Part shown: positions 1 through 11,842 of the stretch, piece after piece
Layout: every line of letters begins with the position of its first letter
Position numbering within the stretch: position 1 is the stretch's first letter
NCBI GenBank assembly: GCA_963070105.1
Contig: OY718807.1
Location: 2,844,501 to 2,908,500 of the forward strand
Direction of reading: 5' to 3'
DNA from: Litomosoides sigmodontis
Taxonomy: Eukaryota; Nematoda; Chromadorea; Rhabditida; Onchocercidae
Length of the DNA stretch: 64,000 nucleotides
Translations under genes and position numbers: made by a program
The notes under the pieces: generated by a model
Database searches by the model: none
Told to the model about the DNA's origin: nothing
What the model saw: the letters and a program-made list of their open reading frames with translations, nothing else

Positions 1-354
1 AGTTATTTTGTGTAAAATTGCTTCAATTCATATTCAACGACTATCACTAAGCGGATATCAATTTTTGAAAACTTTTAAATTACACATTCTCAATTACATA
101 TAGCCTTGATACACGAAGGGAATTTTTTTTTTAATGGATAGATAACAATGTAGAAGAAAGTAATAATTTATTCGAAATTCATTATTGAATATTGCATAAA
201 CGTTGCCAAGAAATAAGAGCGCTGTGACTCGTTCGTCAAAGAAAAATTTTTAATGAAAATTTGAAAAATTAAAAAATCATTTTTAAAAATGAGAAAAAAA
301 AGAAATGGAAATGGTACAAATGGAAATACGTCGCGCAGCGATGATGGTGACAAT

Positions 355-386
355 GGCGGTGGTGGTGGTGGTGGTGGTGGTGGTGG
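355..386. repeat. (GGT)n trinucleotide repeat
   Basis: About ten near-perfect GGT units, with a GAT/GAC-rich flank on the 5' side. It is a microsatellite, likely length-polymorphic; no function is suggested. Confidence 0.9.
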
Positions 387-572
387 GCGTCGTTGCGATG
401 ATCTTCCATCGTCGTCGTTTGAGAGAGCTAAAAGTCAATCGAAAGCATGGATGGATGGATGATGATGACTCATCCAGAGAAGCATACATCTTCATTTAAG
501 CGTCAGTGATGAATGATGATGCATCTGTTGGTAATAATAATTTATAATTAAATTGCAAAACTTATCGATTTG

Positions 573-589
573 TTTGATTGCTTGCTTGC

Positions 590-620
<31 letters not shown>

Positions 621-626
621 ATTGAT
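573..626. repeat. (TTGA)n / (TTGC)n tetranucleotide repeat
   Basis: Tandem TTGA units with a short internal TTGC block and one interrupted unit. Simple microsatellite. Confidence 0.85.
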
Positions 627-1490
627 CAATAGCTATGGATAAGCAACGAACTCAAACCAATTTCATTTCAAATCAATAACTCTAATTTTGACCATTCGGT
701 AACAAGTTGATTATTCCATGAACAACAAATAGCACTACAATCGATGAAGTGAGCGAAGAGAGAAAAGAAGTGCGAAGAGCGGTCAGAAATTACAACAGTG
801 ATCACACACATTCATTCCACTGATCATTTCAAAATCGTTCGAGAGAATTTTTAAATTTCCCAATTCTTCGTCAATGATACTGAAAGGAAAAAAGCAGTGC
901 TTTGAACTTTGAATGTGTCCTAAATAGCATTGTTTGTAGCAAAAAAAAAAAAATTGTATCTATCAGATTTCACGCTATATAAATATTTCGAAAAAGAGGT
1001 ATAGAATTTGTCAATTTTTAATTCTAAATTTGTAAATTATTGTGGAAATGAAGAAATAGAAAGAAAGAGGGAAAAAAAGAAAAGTATTGAAAACATTCAT
1101 CACTGAGATCATTCGCTAACCTCTCCTTTCCTTTCCTTTCCTTTTTTTTTTGAAAAACAACCCTTGCCCAACCAGTTTTTCGGAACTCACTTTGCAACTG
1201 GTTTTTCTTTAGGCTTCAAGTAATTATCGAACCAGTTCTGCAGTAAAATAAAATTGAAATTTAAGCTAAGAAAATATTCATCCAATCAGTTTTCTTTTCT
1301 TTGAATTGTAATGATTATCTATCTAGTTGGTTTTTTTAGGATAGGAAAAGAATTAAAATTCAAACTTATAATGAAATTACTTGGGAATCGATAAACTAAA
1401 AATATTGGCTAATTTTCGATTACTAATTACATTTAGAATAAGTAAACAGATTTCCAAACGGAAGAAAAAGAAAGAAAAACAGAATCCTAA

Positions 1491-1514
1491 GAGGGAGAGA
1501 GAGGGAGAGAGAGA
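1491..1514. repeat. GAGA-rich microsatellite
   Basis: Short purine tract made of GAGG and GAGA units. A similar tract lies at 1976-2011. Confidence 0.7.
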
Positions 1515-1975
1515 AATGAATCTTTAAAATAATGGATATGATAAGAGAGCAAGAAAGGAATGAGAGTGGAATGAGGTAGTATTAAAAAAGTAAATAAATT
1601 TAAAACTAGTAATTGCTGAGTAAGACAGTACTAAATGATTCAGTCAACGATCAGTGGTGCTTGCACATTAAATAGATCGATCTCTACCTGTAATTATAAT
1701 AGTTAGTAAACAATCATTATTTGAAGTACATGAGTAATCCATTCCATTGAAATTATTTCTCATCCGATGACAACCATTTAAAATGTCAACAAAAACATCA
1801 TAATTCATCAATTAAAAATAAATTCCACGCAAATTTTGTTTTAATTTAAATGAAATAATTTTAAGAGGGCAAAAAATACATAGAAATGATTAACTGAAAA
1901 ATAACACTTATTAGTTTCTTAATAATTATTTGTTATAGCTATCTAGAAGTTTTTTCTATTAATTTGTTTTTTCCT

Positions 1976-2011
1976 GGAGAGAGGGAGAGAGGTTTGAGAG
2001 AGAGAGAGAGA
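1976..2011. repeat. GAGA-rich microsatellite
   Basis: Interrupted (GA)n tract of the same type as the one at 1491-1514, with a short TTT interruption. Confidence 0.7.
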
Positions 2012-2395
2012 ACTGAAATGATTATTTGTAATAATTTCGAAAAAGAAGCATGAGATAAAAGGTGGGAAAGACAACGAAAAGCGAAAGAAAATAATATCAT
2101 AAATTATTGCCAAAAAAATTATGATAATAAATTTAAATCGTTTGTAGGGTAAAATTAAATTGATTGCTTTAAAAATTAACCAATAATAGTTAGGGGTACT
2201 ATTTGATTAATTCTTAAATTTAATTAATGCAACAACACATTGCCAACTCATTTAGTAGCATAGCTCAATGCTTCCACCTAATGGTTTATTGACCGGATGA
2301 ACTAACCTACCATCTTTGATTTCCCGCCATATCTCTGCCATTTCATAATCTTCACATAATTAAATGTGACGAAGAGTACTTCGCACAACGATACT

Positions 2396-2450
2396 GATGG
2401 TGATGGTGATAATGATGATGATAATGATGATGATAATGATAATAGTGATA
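2396..2450. repeat. (GAT/AAT)n trinucleotide repeat
   Basis: Irregular tandem GAT and AAT units, about 100 bases upstream of the tRNA gene. Simple repeat. Confidence 0.8.
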
Positions 2451-2550
2451 GCGGAAAGTTGTATTATTGTAAAACAGACTGCTGTAGATTATTGTAAATT
2501 TGTGAGAGTGATAGGTTTAGTCAATAGCTAAGGTAAACTGTGGGACAAGT

Positions 2551-2624
2551 GCCTGAGTAGCGCAGTAGGTTAGCGCGTCAGTCTCATAATCTGAAGGTCG
2601 TGAGTTCGAACCTCACCTCGGGCA
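2551..2624 (+). tRNA. Elongator tRNA-Met (anticodon CAT)
   Basis: A full cloverleaf can be read. The seven-base acceptor stem pairs 2551-2557 with 2617-2623 (one G-U), followed by an A discriminator at 2624. The D arm carries the A-box-like TAGCGCAGTAGG. The anticodon loop CTCATAA places CAT at 2585-2587, and the T arm contains the B-box GTTCGAACC. There is no intron and CCA is not encoded, as expected for a nuclear eukaryotic tRNA. The body is close to metazoan elongator rather than initiator tRNA-Met. Only TTT, not a T4 run, follows the gene closely, so the RNA polymerase III stop may be weak or further downstream. Confidence 0.96.
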
Positions 2625-4879
2625 TACTTCTTTGCAAAAGCGAATCAGTTCATTTCTATTGCCACGCTGTTCAAACATAGTTTATATGAGATGTTTACAA
2701 AAGGAAAATGAAACAAACCTTCCACATTACATTTCAGCTCATCTAATTACAATGAAAATTAACAATTATTATTTGCATAAAATTATCAAAAATAACGGTA
2801 AAATTAGGCAATTAACCTTTATGTGAAATGATTTTTTCATTTATTAAAAAAATTTGCCTATTTACAACTAATAATGAATTATAAATTATGGAAAAACAAA
2901 TTTGTTAACGATAAAATAGTTACATATTGATGATGAGTGCAGAGAGAAAAAAAAATTTGCATATGAAAAGGGAGTGCTATTAGAGAGGGAATGTTTATGT
3001 CATCAAAAGCGTTCCAAATCGTCAAATATGAAGTGCAATTGAAGGTAAAAACTCGAGATGATCACATAACTAATTGTAAAAGGCTAAAAAAAAAGGAGCA
3101 AAAAATTCGTTTTTCTTTATTATACTAACATAAAGCATCGGATGGAAACAGAATAAAGTTTGAAAATGTGAAAAAAAATGAAATTAAAAGGTCGGAATTT
3201 CAAAAGAATTAGTCCAAGAAATGTTTCGTATATTTCGTAAAAATATGCATGACAGTCCCTCCAAGCAACCGTTTCAAATGCGGGCCTATGTTACGGTCGG
3301 TGCGACTCTTTGCGTATCGCAATTGATCACACATACATCGAAATGTGCTAGATGTCGAGGAGGTAAGTTACCGTACTGTAGTAAGTTTAATTTAAAACAC
3401 GAGCATTATGGTCACTGTTATTTCCACTTTTTAAGTTATATGTTAAAAAGTTTTCCTCTGAAAAGGTTACAACTGGGAAAGAGAAATGGATATGGAACGT
3501 GAGAGATAAGACGTAACGTGCAAAAACGGAAAAATGAAATATGCTGAAATGTTTCTGGTGAATGATAGTTTAAATGTTAGGATTTTTTTACGCTTATTCA
3601 TCGTTAATTTATACTTTTCTTAACAGAGACAGCTTCTTTCCACTTCATCTCCCCTCCCCCTTCTCTCTCCTCCTCTCTCCCCTCCGTACTCTTTTCTTTT
3701 TTTTTGTAATTAATGAAAGCATAATCTGTGATAAACATGATAATCGGATTTGTTAATTAATGTCTTAGGCACAAATCAACAAATCCGGTAATATTCCGGT
3801 TTAACATTTAATTATCATACACTTTCGAGCTACATGAATTAATGACAGAAAACTGTTGAGAAATGAATGAATGCAGTAATGCATGATTTTGTGAGGAAGG
3901 CTTTTTTTACTGAAAGCTTAAAAGATTGAAATATTAGCATAGCAATACTTATCTATCTACCTAATAAATTTGGCACTCAATTAAAACCTGATATTAATAT
4001 CAACTTAAAATTCCTTTCATCTTTTCAGATCAGACACCAAAGATTAGAGATATTTGGCATGTTAACTAATTAATTGATTAATTAGTTAATTAAGTGACAA
4101 TGATATTTAGTACTGTTTTGCACAATTCCTTAATGATATCATTTTATTCAATGTCTTCTTTCGCTGATAATTCATTTTATTAAAAAATTTTGCTTCGCTT
4201 CTTCTTTTATGTTTTTGCTTGAACGATTAAAACCGTTTGATAGTAACAGACAAAAAGGTTGAATTTTAATAAATTTCAAAATTTCAGCTATTATTTTCAG
4301 TCGTCCAACATGAAGAAATGTGTTGCTGAAACACTTGAATTATCATATTTGCTTGGCGTTCTTACATTCAATAAATGCTCCATCCACTTCATTTCTGAAA
4401 TTAGCAATCCTTCCTCATACTTAGACGGCCGTTTTAAAAATTTCATTTCATTTCATAGTAATTAAAATTTTTTAACATATAAGACACGTATAAGTGGTAG
4501 AAAGTGACACAACAAAAAAGCGCACTTTTAATTCGTAAAATTTGAAGAGATAAAAATTTAGTAATACATTAATTAAAAAATGCAATAATTCATTCATCAG
4601 TTAAAGGTAAAAGAAACTTAAATCTTATAAAAAAAAAACATTTTAACGTTTTATAAATTTTAAACTGCCATTTTAAAGTTTCATTTGAAACGCAATCGAA
4701 ATAATTTCAGAATTTTAACATTTTTACTACTAGTAGGAGTTTATTTCAATGTTATCGTAATTAATCAAATTCACTATTGGAGAATTTTCATTTGACAGTT
4801 TCCCTAAATTTATTGTCGCACTATTCCTCTTAATTCATATCTTATTAAAATTTAGAATTACATGTTGCTAATTGTGAAG
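2625..4879. other. Intergenic region, no supported gene
   Basis: AT-rich sequence without a recognisable gene. One frame at 3221-3362 (+) looks exon-like because it ends at a GTAAGT donor after a Cys-x2-Cys, but no continuation was found (see findings). A pyrimidine tract at about 3640-3710 is low complexity. Confidence 0.5.
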
Positions 4880-5178
4880 TTAAGAAACAAAACAGTGCGT
4901 TAAATAAGCACTCTGAGTGACACGCATAATGTTATCCACGAAACTGTTAATTAAAACAAACTTTAATCCATTTTTTATTATTCTTTTAATTATTTCATTT
5001 TTAAAAAATTTAAAGTGCATACGATGGGGATTTGCAGGATGAAATCCGAGAACATTTGATGGACAATAGCCCAAGTCTTCCTTATTCTGCGTGACTGTAA
5101 GGATTAATGCAAATAGCATTAGTAGCACAATAACAACTAGCAGAGTTCCTATAGCCAAAACTTTCATTCCACTACTCT
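4880..5178 (-). CDS. Putative exon with one membrane-spanning segment
   Basis: On the minus strand a TTTTAG acceptor just upstream of 5178 is followed by an ATG at 5165-5167. The first ~25 residues form a strongly hydrophobic helix (VLAIGTLLVVIVLLMLFALI) followed by a polar stretch with one Cys. A GTATGC donor inside the open frame suggests the exon ends near 5027 rather than at the stop at 4880. Two readings fit: it is the last exon of the unidentified gene upstream (a C-terminal anchor, in phase if the 5335-5556 exon uses a GTTGCG donor), or it is the SL-spliced first exon of a separate small membrane protein. No downstream exon could be found, so it is provisional. Confidence 0.4.
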
Positions 5179-5334
5179 CCTAAAATTTATTTTATAAGCA
5201 AAATTAAATTTGAAAATTTCAATTTCAACTAGCACATAATTAAGTGATGATGTGACACATTACAAAAGCATTGAAATAATAAAATTGAATTGCTGAATAG
5301 TATGATAATTGAAGTTTCGCTTTTTCAAATCCTA

Positions 5335-8300
5335 TTATTTATTTATGTAAAAAAATATTTCACGTGTAAATCTCTTTGGCATAAACTTTAGTTTAATTGA
5401 AATATTTTTAAACAGTTTGAAGCTGGAAAAGTTCGCAACCAAATGATAGTGATGGAAGAATTCGATGACACGTGGTACTGAAATACGGTCAGCACGATCA
5501 ACCAGTGCTAAATTGGAAAAATCCGAATCCAACGGCCACGCATCACTATCAGTTATCTGACAAGTGAAAAAATGAAATTGAATTAAATTTCTATCTGTAA
5601 GATTGCTACTTCAAATTTATCATGAAACTTTCACTCTTTCAATCTTACAGGGTATTTGTGTTGCGCACAAAAAAAAAAACATTGGAATACCAATAATTTC
5701 AAAATTTGCAAAGCATTTGATGGAATTCGATTAGAATCGATGATTCGTCGCCAGCTATCATTAATATACAAATGCGTTGCCGCTGCGTGACCACTTCGTA
5801 GGACACCAAATGACAGTGTTTTTTCATCGTCAGACTAAACACGTAACACGTTCATCTTTAATTAAAGAAAAAACAATGAAAAGATAAAAATGGGATCATG
5901 CATAGAAGGCTTATGGAAATTTGATGAAATATGTTAAAATTTTCAATTATCGATGATGATCATTATTGATTAAAGATAAGTGATGAATGATCGATCCATC
6001 CGATCATTCTCTATTCTACGTTGTGGTAATTGTGAATTCGCTTTCAATGCAATTTCACTTTTACCATCAATGAAATAAAATTCAAAATTTCTTTTCGTTT
6101 TCCTATTTTTCGGTGATTAAGCTTTTCTGATAAGTTACGGGCAAAAACAAATGTTATCATTGCTTATTTAAAGTTAATGATAAGAGTGAAAGTTAGCTAA
6201 CTTGAGAATTATCAGTTGTTTGTGCTGACGGAGTGCTGAAATATTTCGATAACGTTTGCTCATAGCGTTGCTTGGCGTAGTACAAAACCTCAATGTAACA
6301 ATTATTATTCGTTCATTTCATTGAACTATCTTATAAAAGAGAGTGTTCGTTAGCCTTATCATTATTATCAAATTGTGCTTTGATTAATAATTAATTTGTG
6401 ACCCTAAACATTATTTATTGAAATCTTACAAATTTATATTTAAAAAAAATAATTTAATCAAAAATAACAAATTTGGATATCTGCAATAATGAACATTTTC
6501 TACGTTCACTATTATTCAATTGAAATAATTTGCAAAATTAATGAAAAACTTACGATGCATATAATAAATAGCTTCAATGGTATGTTAATTTTCTCAGACA
6601 ATTTGAATTATCAGTCAATCAATTGACTGATAATTCATTCAATCTTGAGATTGTTAGCGAGGAACAAATTTATAGAATATAATCGTTCAATTTGCCCAAT
6701 TTCAAATCATTAATTTTTGATTAAAATTTTGTTGAAATGTAGTTTGATCTAATACTTTAAAATTTTTTTTCTCCTCAATAGTTGGATCATCTTTTGACAA
6801 CACGGAACTGATGTACGTTTCGGCATTCTTCACCCACGTCATATCACCGTGCCTGTCGAGAATGGTCGGCGGGAGTTCTGAATCGCAAGCGGCAATCACA
6901 CGTGGATCCATTTTGTAATTCAACATTGTTGTTGATATTACTGCTTCAATATCACTAAAAATTGAAATTTGTTCATGAAAGAAATTTAAAAGTGAAAAAA
7001 TTAAATTACAAAATATTATTGCATATAGTAATTTTCACAATTTTAATTTCAAGCATTCCTTTTCCGATTATCAAGTAGTGGGCTTTTTTTTTTTTTGCTT
7101 GAATTACAAGAAAATTATAAGATAAAAGTTACGCAAGAGCGAAATCAATTCGTTTGTTCAGTTCCTTATTGAAACGAATAGCGAATTGCTCATTGCCACG
7201 AACACGTGTATCACGAACGTCTGGTATTGTTGCTTCCGTCAAACGATGATCGTACTCATCATGACGTGATTGCATCTTCCAATCATTTTGCCATGAATTG
7301 GGTGACTTAAAGTAGAAGATTTGTTTTTTCTACTGCTAATTAATGCTACAGTATGCTTTCACTAATCATTGATTATTGATTAGACGTGAGATTTGTAAAA
7401 CACGCTCTATCAATATGAGGTATGGCTAAATGAATAGAAACCGTAGTAGCAGTGGACATTTTTGTAACCGTTGAATATCCTGAAACTGATTCGATACTAG
7501 GAGGATAGTTACTAAGCGGCCAGTGGTTCAGAGGAATCTGAAAAACACACACACACATACACACAGCTAAATGGTGAAATAAATTAATGTGAAAATTTCT
7601 AAATTTGATAGTTTTAACGAAATTATTGGAAAAAATAAACAAAATTAATTGTGCTAAAAATTATCGAATTTCTATTCTAACTAACTATTACCTGTCCTTT
7701 ACTGTAAACTTTTGTATCACCAAAAACTGTTGTAGCCTGGGGTTTGTACGTGTATTTGGAAGGTAAAATACGTAAGTGGCGTAATTTTCCATCTTCTTGC
7801 TGAAAAACTACTTATGCAAAAAAAGAATAGCAAAACAAAGCAAAAGTGAAATTAAAGTTTTATATTCAAATTAAAGTGGAAAAAGTGCTTTAAATTTTTT
7901 GTCGCGTTGGGAGAGCAATTTCAACGAAATAGGTCATTTAAATAACTTTAATTGTAAAAATTTCAAAATTTTTAATTCGTGCAATAATTCTAAATATACT
8001 TCGATCATGTCATATAAATTTTTACAAAATCATGTCGATCAACAAAACTAAAGTTAAAAAAAATGTTGGATAGGTTGCTGCAACTGAATAGCTGCTAAAT
8101 GAGACATTATAATTCTACAAATTTCAAGCAAAATTTCAAATGGAAAAAATGAGGACGGTACACACAACAGCATAATTGATGTCATCGTAGACAATATGTA
8201 AGCCATTTTTGTTGAGTACTCGCATGAAGTGGTAATGAAATGAAGTCCAAATTGGATAATCAATTAATTCATTGCATAAATCCGATACACTCACTCCTTT

Positions 8301-10676
8301 TAAAGCTATCAATCTATTTCAAAAAAAAAATTTTTTTTTTGATTTATAAAATATTTGAAATTAGAAAGAAAAAATTGCTCCTACAATGCGCTGAAAATGC
8401 ACCATTCCTCTGTCATTCCTTAGACTATAACAAATTACTGTTCATTAGAGCTATGATATGTTTGATTATTTCGAAAATTATAACTAATAAAGAAAGATAA
8501 AATTCCTCGAGCAAAAAGCTCTTCTTCCACAAAAAAAAAAATTTTATTTAAATTAAAATACTCAAATGCATTGCTAGATGAACTGAGTAAATGACATTTC
8601 ATCGTTTCATTTAATTATTCAACAGTATTTCCCTAAATACCTTGTATTTATTGTTTTTTTTTCTTTCCCCCTCCCTCCACCCAAAAAAAAAAAACATTTT
8701 ATATTTTCTAAGCCACGAAGCTCTCTAGCAATTTTCCCCTCAACGAGTAAAAGAGTAAGAGGTTAGACTTAATTTTAGGAAAAGAAAAAAAAGCGGAAAG
8801 TTAAAAGACCTTGTAGCGAAAGATCGTTTAAATGGAACTGTTTGCCGTATTTTATGCTGCAGTACGGCATAATTACTCATTCGTTTCCGAGCACGAACCC
8901 AATGCTTATGATTTGCTATGAAAGTCTGGAAGTGAGTGATTGCTGATAAGATTTATCAAAATTATCACAATTTGATAGCATCGAATAAAACATCTCATTT
9001 TGTATGATATGCTATCGACGTCTGTTAAAATCAATGTGAAAATTAGGAGAAGGTCAAGTTTGGCACACCTTAATTTGTTTAGCAACATTATTTTGCTTCA
9101 AATTTCTTTCAATATTTTCAATTCTTGCTCGCTGATAAGCTCGCATATCAGCAATATGACGATCGATCAACACTTTTATCATTGATGGCCCACATTTCGA
9201 AAATTATTAGCTTCATTTGTTACTAGCAAAATTGCTAGCTGGCTTTTTAGCATTATGATCATTGCAAACAGTTTCAAAGATAACAAAATTAAAATTTGAA
9301 AAAACTATTTTCCAATTTATTTCTAATTTAAAATATTCCAACAACAAAACAACAATCGAATTACTTTTTTTTCAAAATAGACGATAATATCAGTAACCTG
9401 TTCTCTTGCATACGACGCTAAAAATGTTGGTAGCACTTTACGTCCTTTCATTGATCGTAAATTTGGTCGAAATCCACCACCTGTAAAGTGTTGCAGTTCC
9501 AATTTACGATGATATTCACCATGTAACACCGATACCGTTCTAGAAGACAATATAATATTTCAAATTTTTTGCACAAAAATTTCCTTCTTCTCATATATGC
9601 TAATTAGTTAAGAAATATAAAATTTTTTCAATCTGTTAATTTTTACTTCGTTATTAAATGCACGAATGCATTTTCATTAAAATATTGAAATCATAAACAA
9701 TGCTAGGGCAATTAATATCGATAATTGCTAATTTACATACGATATGAAATCATTAATTTCATAAAAATCGCCACGATTCATAATATCATCCGGAATAACA
9801 CCCATATAATATACTCTTGCATTAAAGTAATCAATCGCATATTGCTATTAAAATATTATATTATAATAAATTAAAAAAAATTTCAATCAATTCCTTTTAA
9901 TTTTAACAATTCAATAAAATTTTATAATTTTCAATGATTAAATAATTTGTGAAGAAATTTTTGATAATTTTGTTTTATAATCGCTACAAAATTATTCGGA
10001 AATTTAAAAAGTTGCCTTCTCTTCTTTTCCTTGCAACTTAAATGAAATTATTCAAATAAGTTCAATTATGAATTCAATTCTCTAATCTTTTTTCATCATT
10101 TCATTTTACTAATTTGAAAAATTTACATCACTGATACGCTGATAGCACTTGTAAATGAACCAATGGTTATGAACTTTGTGAAAATAGACGCGATACGGTT
10201 CATTTTCCGGATAATAACTGTAATTTTCACTTCACGTTTCCATCTTACTTCCTCACTGTATAATTTAAATTAAATTCAATTTGTAATTCAATGTGAAAAA
10301 GAAAAGAATTGCTTTAAAAAAATGCATGTAAGCAGGAAATAACACTAACTATTCAGCATAGCAGTACTGTTCGGGGAGCAGCTTTAATCGAAAATACTTC
10401 ATTCCCTCAGCACTTTTTTGTTCCATTTTTTCTTGTGAAGCAATTAATTTTGAATACTAAAAGTTAAATTGCATAATTTTAGCAAAAAAAAAACTTCACA
10501 CCAACAAAGTGAAAGTTACATAAAATTAGATTCAATATTATTTAGCACAAATTAATAAATTAAAGAAAGTAAGATTTGGTTACCTTACGTTCTCTTAGCA
10601 AATTTATTGGTCTATTCTGCAGGATGAGCTCCACCTGTCGATCACCAACTTCAATCTTCCCATCTAATTTCCGCAT
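5335..10676 (-). CDS. Unidentified multi-exon nematode gene
   Basis: I do not recognise the product. Start: ATG at 10674-10676, four bases after a TTTTAG acceptor, so probably trans-spliced. Exons that join in phase: 10584-10676, 10350-10456, 10127-10217, 9741-9844, 9365-9539, then after a gap 8810-8925, 8166-8313, 7692-7799, 7442-7537 (3' end tentative), 7133-7305, 6756-6954 and 5335-5556 (may splice on instead of stopping). A further likely exon, about 9050-9165, could not be placed in phase. The protein is soluble-looking, basic and unusually rich in Tyr, Phe and His (YYYPENEPYR; YFHKVHNHWF; EFFHHYHL), with no signal peptide, membrane helix or clear repeat in the supported part. Introns are 70-450 bases except one of 1.2 kb (5557-6755). 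A profile search of the joined translation would be decisive for family. Confidence 0.7.
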
Positions 10677-11680
10677 TTTCCTAAAATATACAAGTGGCAA
10701 GATGGCGGCAACTTTTTTTCTTTTCATTTACACTCCATTAAAAATTAACTGATAGTTTATGAACGATTGAAATGATTGGACGTTTATCATTGCTGGCATT
10801 AATTAATAGAGTGATAGTAGCAATTTATTGATTTTAAATTGAAGTAACAATTTATGATAAGGTACTGTTGTAGATATGATGGATGTAATAAATTTAGCAC
10901 AACAATTACACGAAATTTTTGCTTAAAAAATTTTTTGATAAGTCTTTTCTATTGATTTTTTTTTTCTTTTCAGTGATAATTTCACGTACGAATTGAATGA
11001 TTTGATTTTTTTTTTGAAATAATTTCACCACTTTTACTACGTTTAATGCGTAAAACAACTGGTTGCGAGCAATGAGAGATGAAATTATGAATGCGAAAAG
11101 GTTTTACGCGTAATTTATAGGAAAATTTAACTTTTGAAATGCAAGCAGAGATGTTTTCCATTTGTGTTTGCAAATAATTATTGCAAATTTTTGCACAATT
11201 GAAATTTAATGATTTTTTGAGTAGCATACTTGAGGATTATTTTAAGGCGCATCGCTGTTGAAATTTTTCTTTACGAACAGATAACTGATCAGATTTTTTT
11301 TTAATGTAATTTAATTGATAATAATAGAATTAAATTAGACTGTTATCGCAGTACAGTGGAAACAGTGTGGAAATTTAGCATTTCAATTGTTTCTAAAAAA
11401 TTTCGCCTATTTCCAAGATAAGCTAAACAAAAGGACTAAAATTTGAATATTGAAAAAAATTGGAAATTTCAAAGTTAATCATTAAATGATGTTTCAATTG
11501 ATTAAAATGGATTACGTTTCGCTGTCACTTTTCACGACGCGACTGTTTCATGCAATCGACCGAATGCAATGTGGCGACACTTCACGTATGATAAGTCCCA
11601 TCATCACTTACGAGGTCATTTTAGTTAAAGAACCTGAATTGTTTATAGTTTTTAGTTCACAATACCTTCCTTTTGGTAGT

Positions 11681-11694
<14 letters not shown>

Positions 11695-11719
<25 letters not shown>
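11695..11719. repeat. (AG)n dinucleotide repeat
   Basis: Uninterrupted AG repeat, about 12 units, about 90 bases before a (CA)n tract. All overlapping frames here (Arg-Glu or Ser-Leu runs) are artefacts. Confidence 0.95.
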
Positions 11720-11723
<4 letters not shown>

Positions 11724-11808
11724 AAGAGAGTGATTCGTTTGATACATTCGCGTGAAAGTATGCATGTGAGCAAACAAATAGACCAACAAACCCAGACATG
11801 CATATACA

Positions 11809-11842
11809 TGCACACACGCACGCACACACACACACACACACA
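11809..11842. repeat. (CA)n dinucleotide repeat
   Basis: CA repeat with two CG interruptions near its start. The overlapping Thr-His and Cys-Val frames are artefacts. Confidence 0.95.

Larger units (their letters stand above)
1..2550. other. Gene-poor AT-rich region
   Basis: No coding exon could be supported on either strand. The stretch holds A/T homopolymers, GA-rich microsatellites and the simple repeats listed separately. The open frames here are short and driven by the repeats (the GGT tract yields a poly-Val frame on one strand and poly-Thr on the other), so they were not called. It may be flanking or intronic DNA of a gene outside the window. Confidence 0.6.

Noticed and set aside
1572..1581. 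let-7 family seed TGAGGTAGTA (also at 11938-11947)
   Set aside because: Neither site has a complementary arm within ~100 bases on either side, so no precursor hairpin can form. The small perfect hairpin near 11950-11967 lies outside the seed.
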